Source of the DNA: an uncultured Pelagibacteraceae bacterium
GTDB lineage: Bacteria > Pseudomonadota > Alphaproteobacteria > Pelagibacterales > Pelagibacteraceae
Assembly: GCA_902625035.1 (NCBI GenBank)
Contig: CACNZK010000004.1
Coordinates: 1 to 64,000, forward strand
DNA: 64,000 nucleotides
Reading direction: 5' to 3'
A program made the position numbers and the translations under genes. Each line of letters starts with the position of its first letter. Position 1 is the stretch's first letter. This document shows, piece after piece, positions 44,962 to 55,778 of the stretch. Below the pieces are notes generated by a model. That model was given only the letters and a program-made list of their open reading frames with translations. It was not told the DNA's origin and did not search any database.

Positions 44962-46152
44962 ATGAAAAAAAAACAAAAAAAATCAAAAAAAAAGAAAAAG
45001 AAAAATAAAGCCACCAAAGTTAAAAGAAAAATAAATAGAATTAGAAAAAGCTCTAAAAAACAAAGAAAATATAAGTTAATTAAAAAAAAGAAAAAAATTA
45101 AGTCTAAAAAACCAAAAAAAATCAATTACCAACCAAAAATAAAGAAAAAACAGAAAGATAGCCTAGTCTTAAAATTAGTTAAATTTCAATTATCACTTAA
45201 GCCTCAGTTTAATTTTAAATTTAATTTTGGTTTAGAAAAAAGCATTCAGAGTTTTTTTGACAAAATTTCAGAGACAATTTCTAACTATAAGATATTAAAA
45301 ACCGACGAAAAAAGAAGAATAAAAATAGAAAAAATTGAAAGAGAGAGAAAAGAAAAAATCGAGGCGGCAAAAAAGAGAGAAGAAGAAGAAAATTTAAGAT
45401 TAAAGCTGAAGGAACAAACGCTAAAAGAAGAGGAAAGATTAGAAAAACAGAGAACCAAAGACATAAAATTATTTTTAAGAAAAGAACAAGCGCTTTTAAG
45501 AATCGAACAAGCAGAAAAGCAAAAACAATTTTTAAAACAATTAAGATTAGATAAACAAATTGAAAAATTCAGAATAAGAGAGGTTAAAGAATTAGAAAAA
45601 CTTGAGAAAATTTCATTAAAAGAAAAAAGAGAAGATTATTCAGGATTACAAGAGAGAATTGATAAACTTAAAGAGAAATACAGATTACTCAGGGATCAAA
45701 AAATCAAAGAAAGAGTTGAGGCCTTGGGTGTTAAACTTCAAGGTGATGAGGACAGAGAAACTTTATTAGAAAAAGAAAAGGAATATACTTTAGCGAGACA
45801 AAAAATTGAATTTGCACTTGAAAGTTTTTACAGAAGTGCAAGCAGTTTAGTATTTCAACTAAATAAAAGACACATTACACGAGATATGTCTATTTTTCGA
45901 TGTATAGATAGACGATTTGAAACTGGAGAAGTTTTTATTAAATGGGACGAGTCATCAGATGATGAGTGGTTATTATTAATTTACATCAAAAATAATTCTC
46001 CAGATGAAGGAATTGTCATTGAGGATAAAACAAACCCTGAAAAAAATCTTTCCCATGAGTTTAGAAATGTGGACATATTTAAAGCTTCAGACACCATGGT
46101 AGACTCTTTAACACAGCTCATCGCAAGGAAAAGAGCCAAAAATAATAATTAA
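44962..46152 (+). CDS. Lys-rich coiled-coil protein of unknown function
   Basis: I do not recognise this 396-residue protein. Residues 1-70 are extremely basic, mostly Lys in short runs. A Phe/Lys-rich stretch (FQLSLKPQFNFKFNFGLEKSI) follows. Residues 110-290 are a long charged helix rich in Glu/Lys/Arg with heptad-like Leu/Ile, predicted coiled coil. A globular C-terminal domain of about 95 residues has mixed composition (HITRDMSIFRCIDRRFETGEVFIKWDESSDDEWLLLIY, split, near 305-345). There is no signal peptide or membrane helix. A nucleic-acid or ribosome contact via the basic tail is possible but unproven. Confidence 0.7.
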   Translation: MKKKQKKSKKKKKKNKATKVKRKINRIRKSSKKQRKYKLIKKKKKIKSKKPKKINYQPKIKKKQKDSLVLKLVKFQLSLKPQFNFKFNFGLEKSIQSFFDKISETISNYKILKTDEKRRIKIEKIERERKEKIEAAKKREEEENLRLKLKEQTLKEEERLEKQRTKDIKLFLRKEQALLRIEQAEKQKQFLKQLRLDKQIEKFRIREVKELEKLEKISLKEKREDYSGLQERIDKLKEKYRLLRDQKIKERVEALGVKLQGDEDRETLLEKEKEYTLARQKIEFALESFYRSASSLVFQLNKRHITRDMSIFRCIDRRFETGEVFIKWDESSDDEWLLLIYIKNNSPDEGIVIEDKTNPEKNLSHEFRNVDIFKASDTMVDSLTQLIARKRAKNNN

Positions 46153-46182
46153 ACATTTATATTTAATTAGATAATATCTCAT

Positions 46183-46476
46183 ATGATTTTAGGATCTGCC
46201 TTTTTAATAATTTTATATTTAATTTTCAGATACATTATTGCGTGGATCACATATTATAATAATTTAGACCCAAGACTTGGTGAAAGTACTTGGCGATTTA
46301 CTTATGATTATCCAGTAGTTGGTGAGAGAGATATTTCCGATTTGGATGACAAGGATTTTGTTAGATTAAGAAGAAAAAAAAATAAAATTATATTACTAAT
46401 GTACTCAATAGTATTAGTAATGTTTGTATCCTCTATGTCTTTACTAAGTAAATTTTTATTATTTTTCACAAGTTAG
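46183..46476 (+). CDS. Small two-helix membrane protein of unknown function
   Basis: A 97-residue protein with one hydrophobic helix at about residues 2-22 and another at about 70-95. A soluble middle part (NLDPRLGESTWRFTYDYP, ERDISDLDDKDFVRLRRKK) faces one side. No family is recognised. It follows the Lys-rich coiled-coil gene by 30 bases on the same strand, so a physical or functional partnership, for example as a membrane anchor, is possible. The 3' end overlaps the convergent DUF393 gene by 11 bases. Confidence 0.65.
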   Translation: MILGSAFLIILYLIFRYIIAWITYYNNLDPRLGESTWRFTYDYPVVGERDISDLDDKDFVRLRRKKNKIILLMYSIVLVMFVSSMSLLSKFLLFFTS

Positions 46477-46822
46477 ATTTTTTTAGTTGTTTTTTGTTTT
46501 TAAGATAAAGAAAATAAGCCACTATCTCATATACAATAGAAAATACGTTAAAAATTATCGGTAGCTTAAAAAAATTATAAAGAAATTTATATTTTGGCAT
46601 TTTTTTCCATAATAATAAAAATGCCTCTGCACCTCCTAAAACTTTCTCACCATCTTTGATGTGAAGTCTTCTTAAAAGTTGTTTACTGTCTTTAGAAGTT
46701 TCTTTTTCAGCCAATTCATTATCTGTAATATCAACCCAATCAATTTCTTCTATTTTTTCTTTTTTATAAAGATCAATTTCAGCCTTACAAATTTTACAAG
46801 AATTATTAAAATAAACTTTCAT
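46466..46822 (-). CDS. DUF393 (DCC family) thiol-disulfide oxidoreductase-like protein
   Basis: Thioredoxin-fold-like protein of the DCC/DUF393 family. The N-terminal MKVYFNNSCKICKAEIDLYKK has the CxxC redox pair. Further family positions are the EIDWVDITDN strand and GAEAFLLLWKKMPKYKFLY near residue 67. The C-terminus has a hydrophobic stretch. There are 118 residues. Its partner and substrate are unknown. It is divergent from tldD. Confidence 0.88.
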   Translation of the reverse strand: MKVYFNNSCKICKAEIDLYKKEKIEEIDWVDITDNELAEKETSKDSKQLLRRLHIKDGEKVLGGAEAFLLLWKKMPKYKFLYNFFKLPIIFNVFSIVYEIVAYFLYLKNKKQLKKSNL

Positions 46823-46916
46823 AATAAGAGAATTTATTACTAATTTGTCTCAGATATGTACATGCGTAAAATACACTAGTTGAAAATTTTATGAAACAAT
46901 CTATTTAATATCTTTT

Positions 46917-48329
46917 ATGAGTAATTTCTTTGAAAAATCTGACTTATCTAGAAAAGAGGCTGAAAGTATTATTTCAGACACTTTGCAAAAATGTGATGAT
47001 GGCGAATTATATTTGGAAAATTCAAAATCTGAATCGATATTATTAGACGATAACAAAATTAAAAATTCCAGTTATAATTCAGATTTAGGATTTGGTTTTA
47101 GAGCTATATCTGACGAAGTGGTTGCTTATTCCCATTCTAATGAAATTTCTAAGAACTCTTTAAAACAATCTTCAGAAAATCTAAAGTCAACATTAAAATC
47201 TGTCAAAGGTACTTACAATCATGAAATTCCTAAATCAAATAAAAAGTATTACGACAATATTAATCCTATTGAGCAAAAATCTCTTAATGAAAAAATTAAA
47301 ATATTGAACGATGTAAATGATTATTTACGATCTAAAGGTGATAAGGTTAAACAAGTTACAGCTAATTTTTTGGGAGAGCAAAAGTCAGTAGAAATAATTA
47401 GATCTGGTGGAGAGACTTTGTCAGATGTCCGTCCTTTAATAAGATTTAATGTGTCAGTTATGGTGGAGAAAGATGGCAGAAAAGAAACAGGTGTATACGG
47501 TGTTGGTGGAAGACAATCTTATGACTCATATTTAAAAGATGAAAATTGGAAAAGTGTTTGTGATGAAGCTTTAAGGATAGCATCAGTGAATTTAGAGAGT
47601 AAACCTGCGCCAGCAGGTGAGATGAAGGTTGTACTCGGACCTGGGTGGCCAGCAATATTAATTCATGAAGCTGTTGGTCATGGCTTAGAGGGAGATTTTA
47701 ATAGAAAGAAAACATCAGCATTTCATAATCTTATGGGCCAAAAAGTTGCAAGTGAGGGAGTCACAATTATTGATGATGGTACCATCGACAAAAGAAGAGG
47801 TAGTCTTACAATTGACGATGAGGGGACACCAACAGAAAAAACTGTCTTAATTGAAAATGGGATTTTAAAAAATTTTATGCAAGACAGACTTAACGCACGT
47901 TTGATGAAAACAAGATCTACTGGTAGTGGAAGAAGAGAAAACTATAGACATATAGTTCTACCAAGAATGAGAAATACGATGATGCTAAGTGGTAACCAGT
48001 CCCAAGAAGAAATGATTAAAGCTGTCGATAAAGGTATTTTCGCAGTTAGTTTTGGTGGTGGACAAGTTGATATTACATCCGGAAAATTTGTATTTAATTG
48101 CACTGAAGCTTATGAAATTGTTAATGGTAAACTTGGATCACCAATTAAAGGTGCAACATTAATTGGTGATGGTCCTTCAATTTTAAAAAAAGTTTCCATG
48201 GTAGGAAATGATATGATGATGGACCCTGGTATTGGGACATGTGGTAAAGCTGGACAAGGTGTACCTGTAGGCGTTGCGCAGCCATCAATATTAATCGATA
48301 AGATGACTGTAGGTGGTACGAAACTTTAA
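46917..48329 (+). CDS. tldD: Metalloprotease TldD
   Basis: Catalytic subunit of the TldD-PmbA (TldD-TldE) heterodimeric metalloprotease, which trims unfolded or modified peptides and in some bacteria matures microcins. The zinc motif HEAVGHGLEGDF (HExxxH) lies near residue 251, with RRGSLTIDDEGTPTEKTVLIENG and GTCGKAGQGVPVGVAQPS near the C-terminus. There are 470 residues. It stops one base before pmbA begins, and the two are surely co-transcribed. What it degrades in this organism is unknown. Confidence 0.96.
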   Translation: MSNFFEKSDLSRKEAESIISDTLQKCDDGELYLENSKSESILLDDNKIKNSSYNSDLGFGFRAISDEVVAYSHSNEISKNSLKQSSENLKSTLKSVKGTYNHEIPKSNKKYYDNINPIEQKSLNEKIKILNDVNDYLRSKGDKVKQVTANFLGEQKSVEIIRSGGETLSDVRPLIRFNVSVMVEKDGRKETGVYGVGGRQSYDSYLKDENWKSVCDEALRIASVNLESKPAPAGEMKVVLGPGWPAILIHEAVGHGLEGDFNRKKTSAFHNLMGQKVASEGVTIIDDGTIDKRRGSLTIDDEGTPTEKTVLIENGILKNFMQDRLNARLMKTRSTGSGRRENYRHIVLPRMRNTMMLSGNQSQEEMIKAVDKGIFAVSFGGGQVDITSGKFVFNCTEAYEIVNGKLGSPIKGATLIGDGPSILKKVSMVGNDMMMDPGIGTCGKAGQGVPVGVAQPSILIDKMTVGGTKL

Positions 48330-49646
48330 ATGGTCAAAGATCAAGAATTTTTAGAGAAAAAAGCATCATATTGTTTAGGTTTAGCCAAAAAATTAGGTGC
48401 AACAGACTCAAGTGTGGTTGTAAAAAATTCAGTTTCTGAAACTGTTAATTTTAGAAATAAAAAATTGGATGAAGCTAATAGATCAGATGATCTAGGTATA
48501 AGTATCACCACTTACATTGGTAAAAAAAAATCATCAATATCTTCCTCAAATTTGCTTAATGACAATTTAAACATTTTGATTGAAAAATGTGTCGAAACTA
48601 CAAAAAATACTCCTGAGGATGAATTTAATTCTTTACCGGACAGAGAATTATTAGCAAAAGAAGTTAAAGATTTAGATCTCTATGACGATAGTCATATAGC
48701 GAATGACCAAAAAATAGATTATTTAAAAAAATTAGAGGCTGTTGCCTCAAGCGATAAAAAAATTATCAATACTGAATCTAGTTTTACTCAGAATAAATCT
48801 AATTTTGTTTTAGCTAATAGCCAAGGTTTTTGTGATGGTTATAAAACATCTTCATTTACAGCATCAAGTGTAACAGTTGCAAAAGATGAAAAAAGCATGG
48901 AAAGAGATTACGAGTATTCTAGCAAATGTTTTCTTAAAGACCTAGATGATGCAGAGAAATTAGGAAATCTTGCTGCTAATCAAACTATTAGAAAATTAAG
49001 TCCAAAAAAAATTGGTAGTGAGAAAATTACTATAATTTTTGATAAAAGAATAGCTAAGGGAATATTAAGTACTTTTGCAGGCGCTATTTCTTCATCAGCA
49101 ATATCAAGAGGAACTTCTTTTTTAAAGGATAAAGTTAATCAAAAAATATTCTCAGATAAAATTAATGTATTTGATAAACCTGATATGCTTAAAGGATTAG
49201 GCTCAAGAAATTTTGATAGTGAAGGGGTAAAGACCGAAACACTTAAACTAGTGGATCAAGGAATTTTGAGACATTATCTGATTGATACTTACAATGGAAA
49301 AAAATTAAATCTTAAATCTAATGGAAGATGTGGAGGAACAAGTAATCTTTATTTTGAAAATGGAAATATTAGTTTCAAAGATTTACTGAATTCAAATTCA
49401 AAAAGTCTCTATATTACAGAAACCATAGGACATGGAAGTAATATTGTGACTGGAGATTATTCAGTTGGGGCAACTGGGTTTTTAGTTGAAAATGGTGAGT
49501 TTAAATATCCAATAAATGAAATCACCATAGCAGGTAATTTTAAGGACATGTTTCAAAATATCACCTTAGCAAATGACTTGGAGTTCAAATATGCAACTAA
49601 CTCACCAACCATGTTAATAGAGGGAATGGTTGTTGCTGGTAAATGA
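48330..49646 (+). CDS. pmbA: PmbA/TldE, partner of TldD
   Basis: Non-catalytic subunit of the TldD/TldE protease. There are 438 residues with the shared fold. As expected for TldE, the HExxxH motif is absent (the corresponding stretch is IIFDKRIAKGILSTFAGAISS), while GRCGGTSNLYFENG and VTGDYSVGATGFLVENG typify the subunit. The start directly follows the tldD stop. The stop overlaps a renalase-like gene (ATGA), making a three-gene unit. Confidence 0.95.
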   Translation: MVKDQEFLEKKASYCLGLAKKLGATDSSVVVKNSVSETVNFRNKKLDEANRSDDLGISITTYIGKKKSSISSSNLLNDNLNILIEKCVETTKNTPEDEFNSLPDRELLAKEVKDLDLYDDSHIANDQKIDYLKKLEAVASSDKKIINTESSFTQNKSNFVLANSQGFCDGYKTSSFTASSVTVAKDEKSMERDYEYSSKCFLKDLDDAEKLGNLAANQTIRKLSPKKIGSEKITIIFDKRIAKGILSTFAGAISSSAISRGTSFLKDKVNQKIFSDKINVFDKPDMLKGLGSRNFDSEGVKTETLKLVDQGILRHYLIDTYNGKKLNLKSNGRCGGTSNLYFENGNISFKDLLNSNSKSLYITETIGHGSNIVTGDYSVGATGFLVENGEFKYPINEITIAGNFKDMFQNITLANDLEFKYATNSPTMLIEGMVVAGK

Positions 49647-50614
49647 GTGAATTTTGTATAATTGGTTCTGGAATTTCCGGAGCGACAATTGCAAATCTTC
49701 TAAATAAAAAATATTCAGTAATTCTGTTTGATAAAGCAAGAGGTCCTGGGGGTCGTGCATCTTTTAAAAGAATAAAAGGCAAAACAGGTTTTGATCATGG
49801 TACTCAGTATATTTCTCCAAAAACTAAAAAATTTAAAAAATTTACTAAAGATTTAATAAAAAAAAGAATTCTAAAAGTGTGGGATGGCAAACATGTTTTT
49901 CTTAACTCAAAAAAAAAAGAGGATAAAAAACATCTGAAAATAATTGGAAAAAATGGAAACAATGATATTAGCAAATATTTGCTAAAAAAAATTAATTGCA
50001 ACTATCATAGTGAATTAAAAAAAATCTATTATAAAAATAAACTCTGGTATTTGTTATTTGATAATGGAAAATTGAAATCTTTTAAAAACCTAATATTGAC
50101 TTGCCCTTTTCCGCAATTAAAAAAACTCTCTAAAAAATTCATAAATAATCCCTTTTTAAATAAATCTATAAAAATGGATGCAAATATTACTACTATGATT
50201 GCTATAAAAAAAAGTAAGTATTCAAAAAGTAGCTATCTTTTTGAAGATCCAATTCTTGGATGGGCCGGAAACGAAAACTCAAAAAAAAGGTTTAAATCAA
50301 ATTATGATTTATGGACTCTTCAAAGTACATTTAAGTGGGCAAATAAAAAGATTAAAAAAAATAATAATAACAAAAAAAAAAATTCAAAAATTATGATTGA
50401 TAAATTTTTTAAACTTTCAAATATCAAAAAAACAAAAATTTATTATTCACTTAATCACGGTTGGAGATACTCTTCAAATTCTATACCATTTAAAATTAAG
50501 AGTTATTGGGATCCTAAGAAAAGATTAGGTGTTTGTGCTGATTGGTTTGTAGGACCTAGATTAGAATCAGGATGGATAAGTGCGCAAGATTTATTTAAAA
50601 AAATCTCAAAATAA
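49643..50614 (+). CDS. Renalase-like FAD-dependent oxidoreductase
   Basis: Flavoprotein of the NAD(P)/FAD-dependent amine-oxidase-like group (COG3380, renalase-like). The dinucleotide site is FCIIGSGISGATIANLL near residue 4, followed by the second FAD motif FDKARGPGGRASF near residue 30 and FDHGTQYIS. The C-terminus RLGVCADWFVGPRLESGWISAQDL contains the family's GD-x(6)-E-A-x-xSG equivalent. There are 323 residues, with an unusually Lys/Asn-rich middle. Renalase-type enzymes oxidise aberrant NAD(P)H isomers; whether this one does so is unknown. It is translationally coupled to pmbA. Confidence 0.82.
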   Translation: MSEFCIIGSGISGATIANLLNKKYSVILFDKARGPGGRASFKRIKGKTGFDHGTQYISPKTKKFKKFTKDLIKKRILKVWDGKHVFLNSKKKEDKKHLKIIGKNGNNDISKYLLKKINCNYHSELKKIYYKNKLWYLLFDNGKLKSFKNLILTCPFPQLKKLSKKFINNPFLNKSIKMDANITTMIAIKKSKYSKSSYLFEDPILGWAGNENSKKRFKSNYDLWTLQSTFKWANKKIKKNNNNKKKNSKIMIDKFFKLSNIKKTKIYYSLNHGWRYSSNSIPFKIKSYWDPKKRLGVCADWFVGPRLESGWISAQDLFKKISK

Positions 50615-50615
50615 A

Positions 50616-51296
50616 TTAATCAAAATATTTTAATTTATATTCCCAGTTACCCATCCTTGAATAGGATACTTTCAGTATCATTAAATTTTTACGATCATAC
50701 CAGATATCAAAATCTAATCTTTTATCTTTCGGTATACTCATGTCTTTAGACTTTAATGTAAAATGATCAACATCATAAACTTTTCCATATAGATCTATTT
50801 TTTCTCTACCTAAAAAAGTTACTACTTGATCCTTAATACTCCCTGAGACGGGACTTATTTGAGAACTTGCCTGTAAAATTTTGTGATTCCACCAATTTCC
50901 AATCACGTTATCAGCTAAGGCCTCCCCATTATATGAAGAGCCTTTGATATCAAATTTTTTACTTTTTTGATTAAATGTTAAATTAACAAACTTCTTTTTA
51001 TCGTTTTGTAAAGTTTTAGAATTATAAGAAACTAATTGATCTTTGAGATATTTTTCCTCACTATAACCCTCAATTTGGAAAACTGTTGCTCCCAAAAGTT
51101 TAACTGTAAATTTTATTTGATTAGTAACAATAGTTTCTGCTCCATTTCTATTGAAAAAATAATGATTATAGCCAATTAGCTCGCCATTTCGAAAAATCTC
51201 CATCTCAATTTTATTGTATTTGATGTAATGTCCAATATGAGCGATTGAATTTGTTGGATAAATAAAAAGAAATAAAATGACTATAATTTTTTTCAT
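50616..51296 (-). CDS. Exported DUF6134-like protein
   Basis: A 226-residue secreted protein. Signal peptide about residues 1-19 (IIVILFLFIYPTNSIA), then mainly beta-strand sequence with KIEMEIFRNGELIGYNHYFFNR, NWWNHKILQASSQISPVSGSI and DFDIWYDRKNLMILKVSY. These resemble the DUF6134 family, whose function is not known. It lacks a lipobox and so is probably periplasmic. The stop is one base from the convergent renalase-like gene. Confidence 0.7.
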   Translation of the reverse strand: MKKIIVILFLFIYPTNSIAHIGHYIKYNKIEMEIFRNGELIGYNHYFFNRNGAETIVTNQIKFTVKLLGATVFQIEGYSEEKYLKDQLVSYNSKTLQNDKKKFVNLTFNQKSKKFDIKGSSYNGEALADNVIGNWWNHKILQASSQISPVSGSIKDQVVTFLGREKIDLYGKVYDVDHFTLKSKDMSIPKDKRLDFDIWYDRKNLMILKVSYSRMGNWEYKLKYFD

Positions 51297-51346
51297 TTAA
51301 CAACTAGTTTAATAGACTTTATTAACAATAGAAATAACTTATTAGA

Positions 51347-51994
51347 ATGTTTTTAAAAATTAAGAAAATACCAAGGGTCAATTGGAGTTCTAATAAGCCT
51401 TTTAATTTTAAGCCAAAATTTTCCACATTCTTTTTTTTGTGTTTTGGTTTGATGTTATTTGGTCTTGGGGAAGGTTTATTAATTGTATCTTTTACTGGTG
51501 CTTCTCCATGGAGTGTTTTAGCTCAAGGTATCTCTTTAAATGTTAACTTAAGTATAGGAACAATAACATTTTTGATTAGTGTTGCAGTTTTAATTTTGTG
51601 GATACCGCTTGGTCAAAAACCAGGGATGGGTACAATACTTAATGCAATCATTATTGCATTGATGATTGATCTTTGTATAAAATTTGTTCCAACCCCGTCC
51701 AGCTATTTATATCAATTAATTTTAGCTATAATTTCAGTAATAACAGTTGGAATTGGTGGAGGTATTTATTTAGTATCTAATCTTGGAGCAGGACCAAGAG
51801 ATGGCTTGATGATTGGTCTCCAAAAAATAACAAACTTACCAGTTGCTGCCGTGAGAGCTTTTTTAGAAATCTCTGTTGTAACTATTGGATGGTACTTAGG
51901 TGGAACCGTGGGAGTGGGAACATTATTATTCGCTTTTGGAATTGGTCCCTGTGTTGCTTTAGGTTTGTACCTAGTTGATAAAATTTTCGATTAG
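51347..51994 (+). CDS. YczE/YitT-type membrane protein
   Basis: Five-helix integral membrane protein of the COG2364 (YczE) family, 215 residues. It has two similar halves with motifs GASPWSVLAQGIS near residue 58 and LGAGPRDGLMIGLQK near residue 145, the repeated Gly-x-x-Pro-x-(D/S) turn characteristic of the group. The function is not established; an exporter or channel role is possible. The N-terminal 25 residues are basic and cytoplasmic. The stop codon shares TTAG with the convergent typA stop. Confidence 0.82.
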   Translation: MFLKIKKIPRVNWSSNKPFNFKPKFSTFFFLCFGLMLFGLGEGLLIVSFTGASPWSVLAQGISLNVNLSIGTITFLISVAVLILWIPLGQKPGMGTILNAIIIALMIDLCIKFVPTPSSYLYQLILAIISVITVGIGGGIYLVSNLGAGPRDGLMIGLQKITNLPVAAVRAFLEISVVTIGWYLGGTVGVGTLLFAFGIGPCVALGLYLVDKIFD

Positions 51995-53817
51995 GCTGCA
52001 GCGCCTGATTTTTCACTTCTCTTTCTTTCATGTGGATCGAGAATTGCTTTTCTTAATCTACAAGAGTCTGGAGTGATTTCTAAAGCCTCATCAGTATTTA
52101 ACATGCTTAATTGCTCCGCGATGGACATTTTTCTTACTGGTGTTAGAACAACATTTTCATCTGTTCCTTGTGTTCTCATATTAGTTAATTTTTTACCCTT
52201 CATAACATTGATGATCATATCACCAGGTTTTGGAGACAATCCCACAATCATACCTGGATAAACAGGATCATTATGAGTTACAAACATCTCTCCTCTAGCC
52301 TGTAAATTAAATATTGCAAATGCAACTGCTTTTCCTTGTTCCATTGAAATAAGTGCACCATTTCTTCTACCTTCCATATCACCCTCAAATGGTCCATACT
52401 CATGAAAAATTCTGTTAATAACACCATTACCTTTTGTAAGTGTTAAAAACCGACTTGTGTATCCCATTAAACCTCTTGTTGGTGCATGAAAGATTAATCT
52501 TTTTTTATTTTTACCAGTATCTTTTAATTCTATTAATTTGCCCTTTCTTCTATTCATTGAGTCTATAATTTTTGATGAATGTTCCTCGTCTAGATCCATA
52601 GTTATTTCCTCTATCGGCTCAAGTTTGTTACCATTTTCATCTTTTTTATAGAGAACTTTTGGGGGGCTAACAGTCATTTCAAAACCTTCTCTTCTCATTT
52701 GAGTGAGTAAAATTTCCAGCATTAATTCACCTCGACCACTTACAACAAAAGAATCATTACCTTCATTTTCTGTAAAAGAAATTCCAACATTATTCTGAGC
52801 TTCTTGAATTAACCTATCTCTTATCTGAGTACTTGTAAGCTTTTTTCCCTCAGTGCCAGCTAGAGGAGAAGTGTTAACAGTAATTGTAATTGACATTGTT
52901 GGTGGGTCGATTGGAGTAGCTTTAATAGGATCATTTACTTCAAGATCACAAATTGTGTCTGCAACATTTGCTTTTTCTAAACCAGCGACAACTACAATAT
53001 CACCAGCCTCACCGATTTCGATTGGTACTTTTTTTGTTCCCTCATATCTAAAAATTTTAGTAAGTCTTCCCTCATCCACTTTTTCGCCTTTTAAATTTAT
53101 TGCTTTGATCGATTGATTAGCTTTTGCAGTTCCTTGGGCAATTCTTCCGACCAAGCTTCTCCCTAAAAAATTGTCTGCATAAAGAAGAGTAGACAGCATT
53201 GCAAAGGGTTTTGTTTTATCAAGTTCAGCTGGTTTTACATGATCAATAATTTGATCTAATAAAGGATTTAAATTTTCTCTTGGACCATCAATTTCTTTAT
53301 CAGCCCAACCAGATCTTCCACTTGCATATAAAACAGGAAAGTCTAATTGTTCTTCATTTGCATCTAAACTTACAAATAAATCAAAAGTTTCATCCAATAC
53401 CTCATTAGCTCTTTGATCTGATTTGTCTAATTTATTGATCACTACAATTGGTTTTAAACCTTGTTTTAAAGCTTTAGATAGTACAAATTTTGTTTGAGGC
53501 ATAACTCCCTCAGCTGAGTCAATCAGAAGTAATGCACCATCAGCCATGCTTAAAACTCTTTCTACCTCTGCTGCAAAATCTCGGTGACCTGGTGTATCAA
53601 TAATATTTATTCTCGAATCTTTCCAATTAATTGATGCAGGTTTTGCTAAAATTGTTATTCCTCTTTCTTTCTCAAGTTCACCAGAGTCCATTAATCTTTC
53701 ATCAACAACTTCATTTTCTCTAAATGAGCCACTTTGTTTCATCAGATTATCAATTAGGGTAGTTTTACCGTGATCAACGTGTGCAATTATAGTGATGTTT
53801 CTTATATTTTTGCTCAT
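51991..53817 (-). CDS. typA: Ribosome-associated translational GTPase TypA/BipA
   Basis: GTPase related to EF-G that acts on the 50S subunit, especially during stress and low temperature. The G1 motif AHVDHGKTTL lies near residue 12, with DTPGHRDF near residue 73 and NKLDKSD near residue 127. Domains II, III and V follow, together with the BipA-specific C-terminal domain (RKMSIAEQLSMLNTDEALEITPDSCRLRK). There are 608 residues, full length. A Shine-Dalgarno-like AGGA precedes the ATG. Confidence 0.97.
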   Translation of the reverse strand: MSKNIRNITIIAHVDHGKTTLIDNLMKQSGSFRENEVVDERLMDSGELEKERGITILAKPASINWKDSRINIIDTPGHRDFAAEVERVLSMADGALLLIDSAEGVMPQTKFVLSKALKQGLKPIVVINKLDKSDQRANEVLDETFDLFVSLDANEEQLDFPVLYASGRSGWADKEIDGPRENLNPLLDQIIDHVKPAELDKTKPFAMLSTLLYADNFLGRSLVGRIAQGTAKANQSIKAINLKGEKVDEGRLTKIFRYEGTKKVPIEIGEAGDIVVVAGLEKANVADTICDLEVNDPIKATPIDPPTMSITITVNTSPLAGTEGKKLTSTQIRDRLIQEAQNNVGISFTENEGNDSFVVSGRGELMLEILLTQMRREGFEMTVSPPKVLYKKDENGNKLEPIEEITMDLDEEHSSKIIDSMNRRKGKLIELKDTGKNKKRLIFHAPTRGLMGYTSRFLTLTKGNGVINRIFHEYGPFEGDMEGRRNGALISMEQGKAVAFAIFNLQARGEMFVTHNDPVYPGMIVGLSPKPGDMIINVMKGKKLTNMRTQGTDENVVLTPVRKMSIAEQLSMLNTDEALEITPDSCRLRKAILDPHERKRSEKSGAAA

Positions 53818-53902
53818 AAATCCTGGCTCTTATACCTTAAAAATTTTTTTTGAAAACTTTAAAAAAGTCAATATACACAAGGATTTTGAACAAAATTTGT
53901 CG

Positions 53903-54019
53903 TTATTTTGTTTTTTTTGCCTTTTCTCTTTTAAGTCTTCTTTTTTCTTTAAGAGTAAATTTAGGTTTTTTATTTAAGCTTGAGTCCTTAAATGATTTCC
54001 CACTGTATCTTTTTGACAT
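53903..54019 (-). CDS. 38-residue highly basic ORF, unknown function
   Basis: A short frame begins at ATG (complement of 54017-54019) and ends in TAA at 53903. It encodes MSKRYSGKSFKDSSLNKK followed by a tail of Lys/Arg-rich sequence (FTLKEKRRLKREKAKKTK). It lies between the groEL terminator and typA, on the same strand, in a stretch otherwise unexplained. Codon use is like its neighbours. The basic composition recalls small ribosome- or RNA-binding proteins, but I recognise no family and chance is possible. Confidence 0.55.
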   Translation of the reverse strand: MSKRYSGKSFKDSSLNKKPKFTLKEKRRLKREKAKKTK

Positions 54020-54039
54020 TTTATCATTTTAATATTTGC

Positions 54040-54069
54040 AAAAAAAAAGGCCATCAAAAGATGGCCTTT
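54040..54069 (-). terminator. Rho-independent terminator after groEL
   Basis: On the minus strand AAAGGCCATC pairs with GATGGCCTTT around a TTTT loop, and the stem runs straight into a tract of nine T (complement of the A-run at 54040-54048). It begins 25 bases after the groEL stop. It is the best canonical terminator in the window. Confidence 0.9.
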
Positions 54070-54093
54070 AAATCCCTTATATTTTAGATTGGG

Positions 54094-55773
<1,680 letters not shown>

Positions 55774-55778
55774 TTAAA

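Noticed and set aside
44962-45180. A-rich stretch at the start of the coiled-coil gene as a non-coding repeat
   Set aside because: The frame is open and continues into complex sequence for 396 codons, so the A-runs are best read as Lys codons.
50611-50638. ATAAATTAA/TTAATTTAT inverted repeat between convergent genes as a terminator
   Set aside because: The stem contains only A-T pairs with a ten-base loop and no U-tract, which is easily expected by chance at this base composition.
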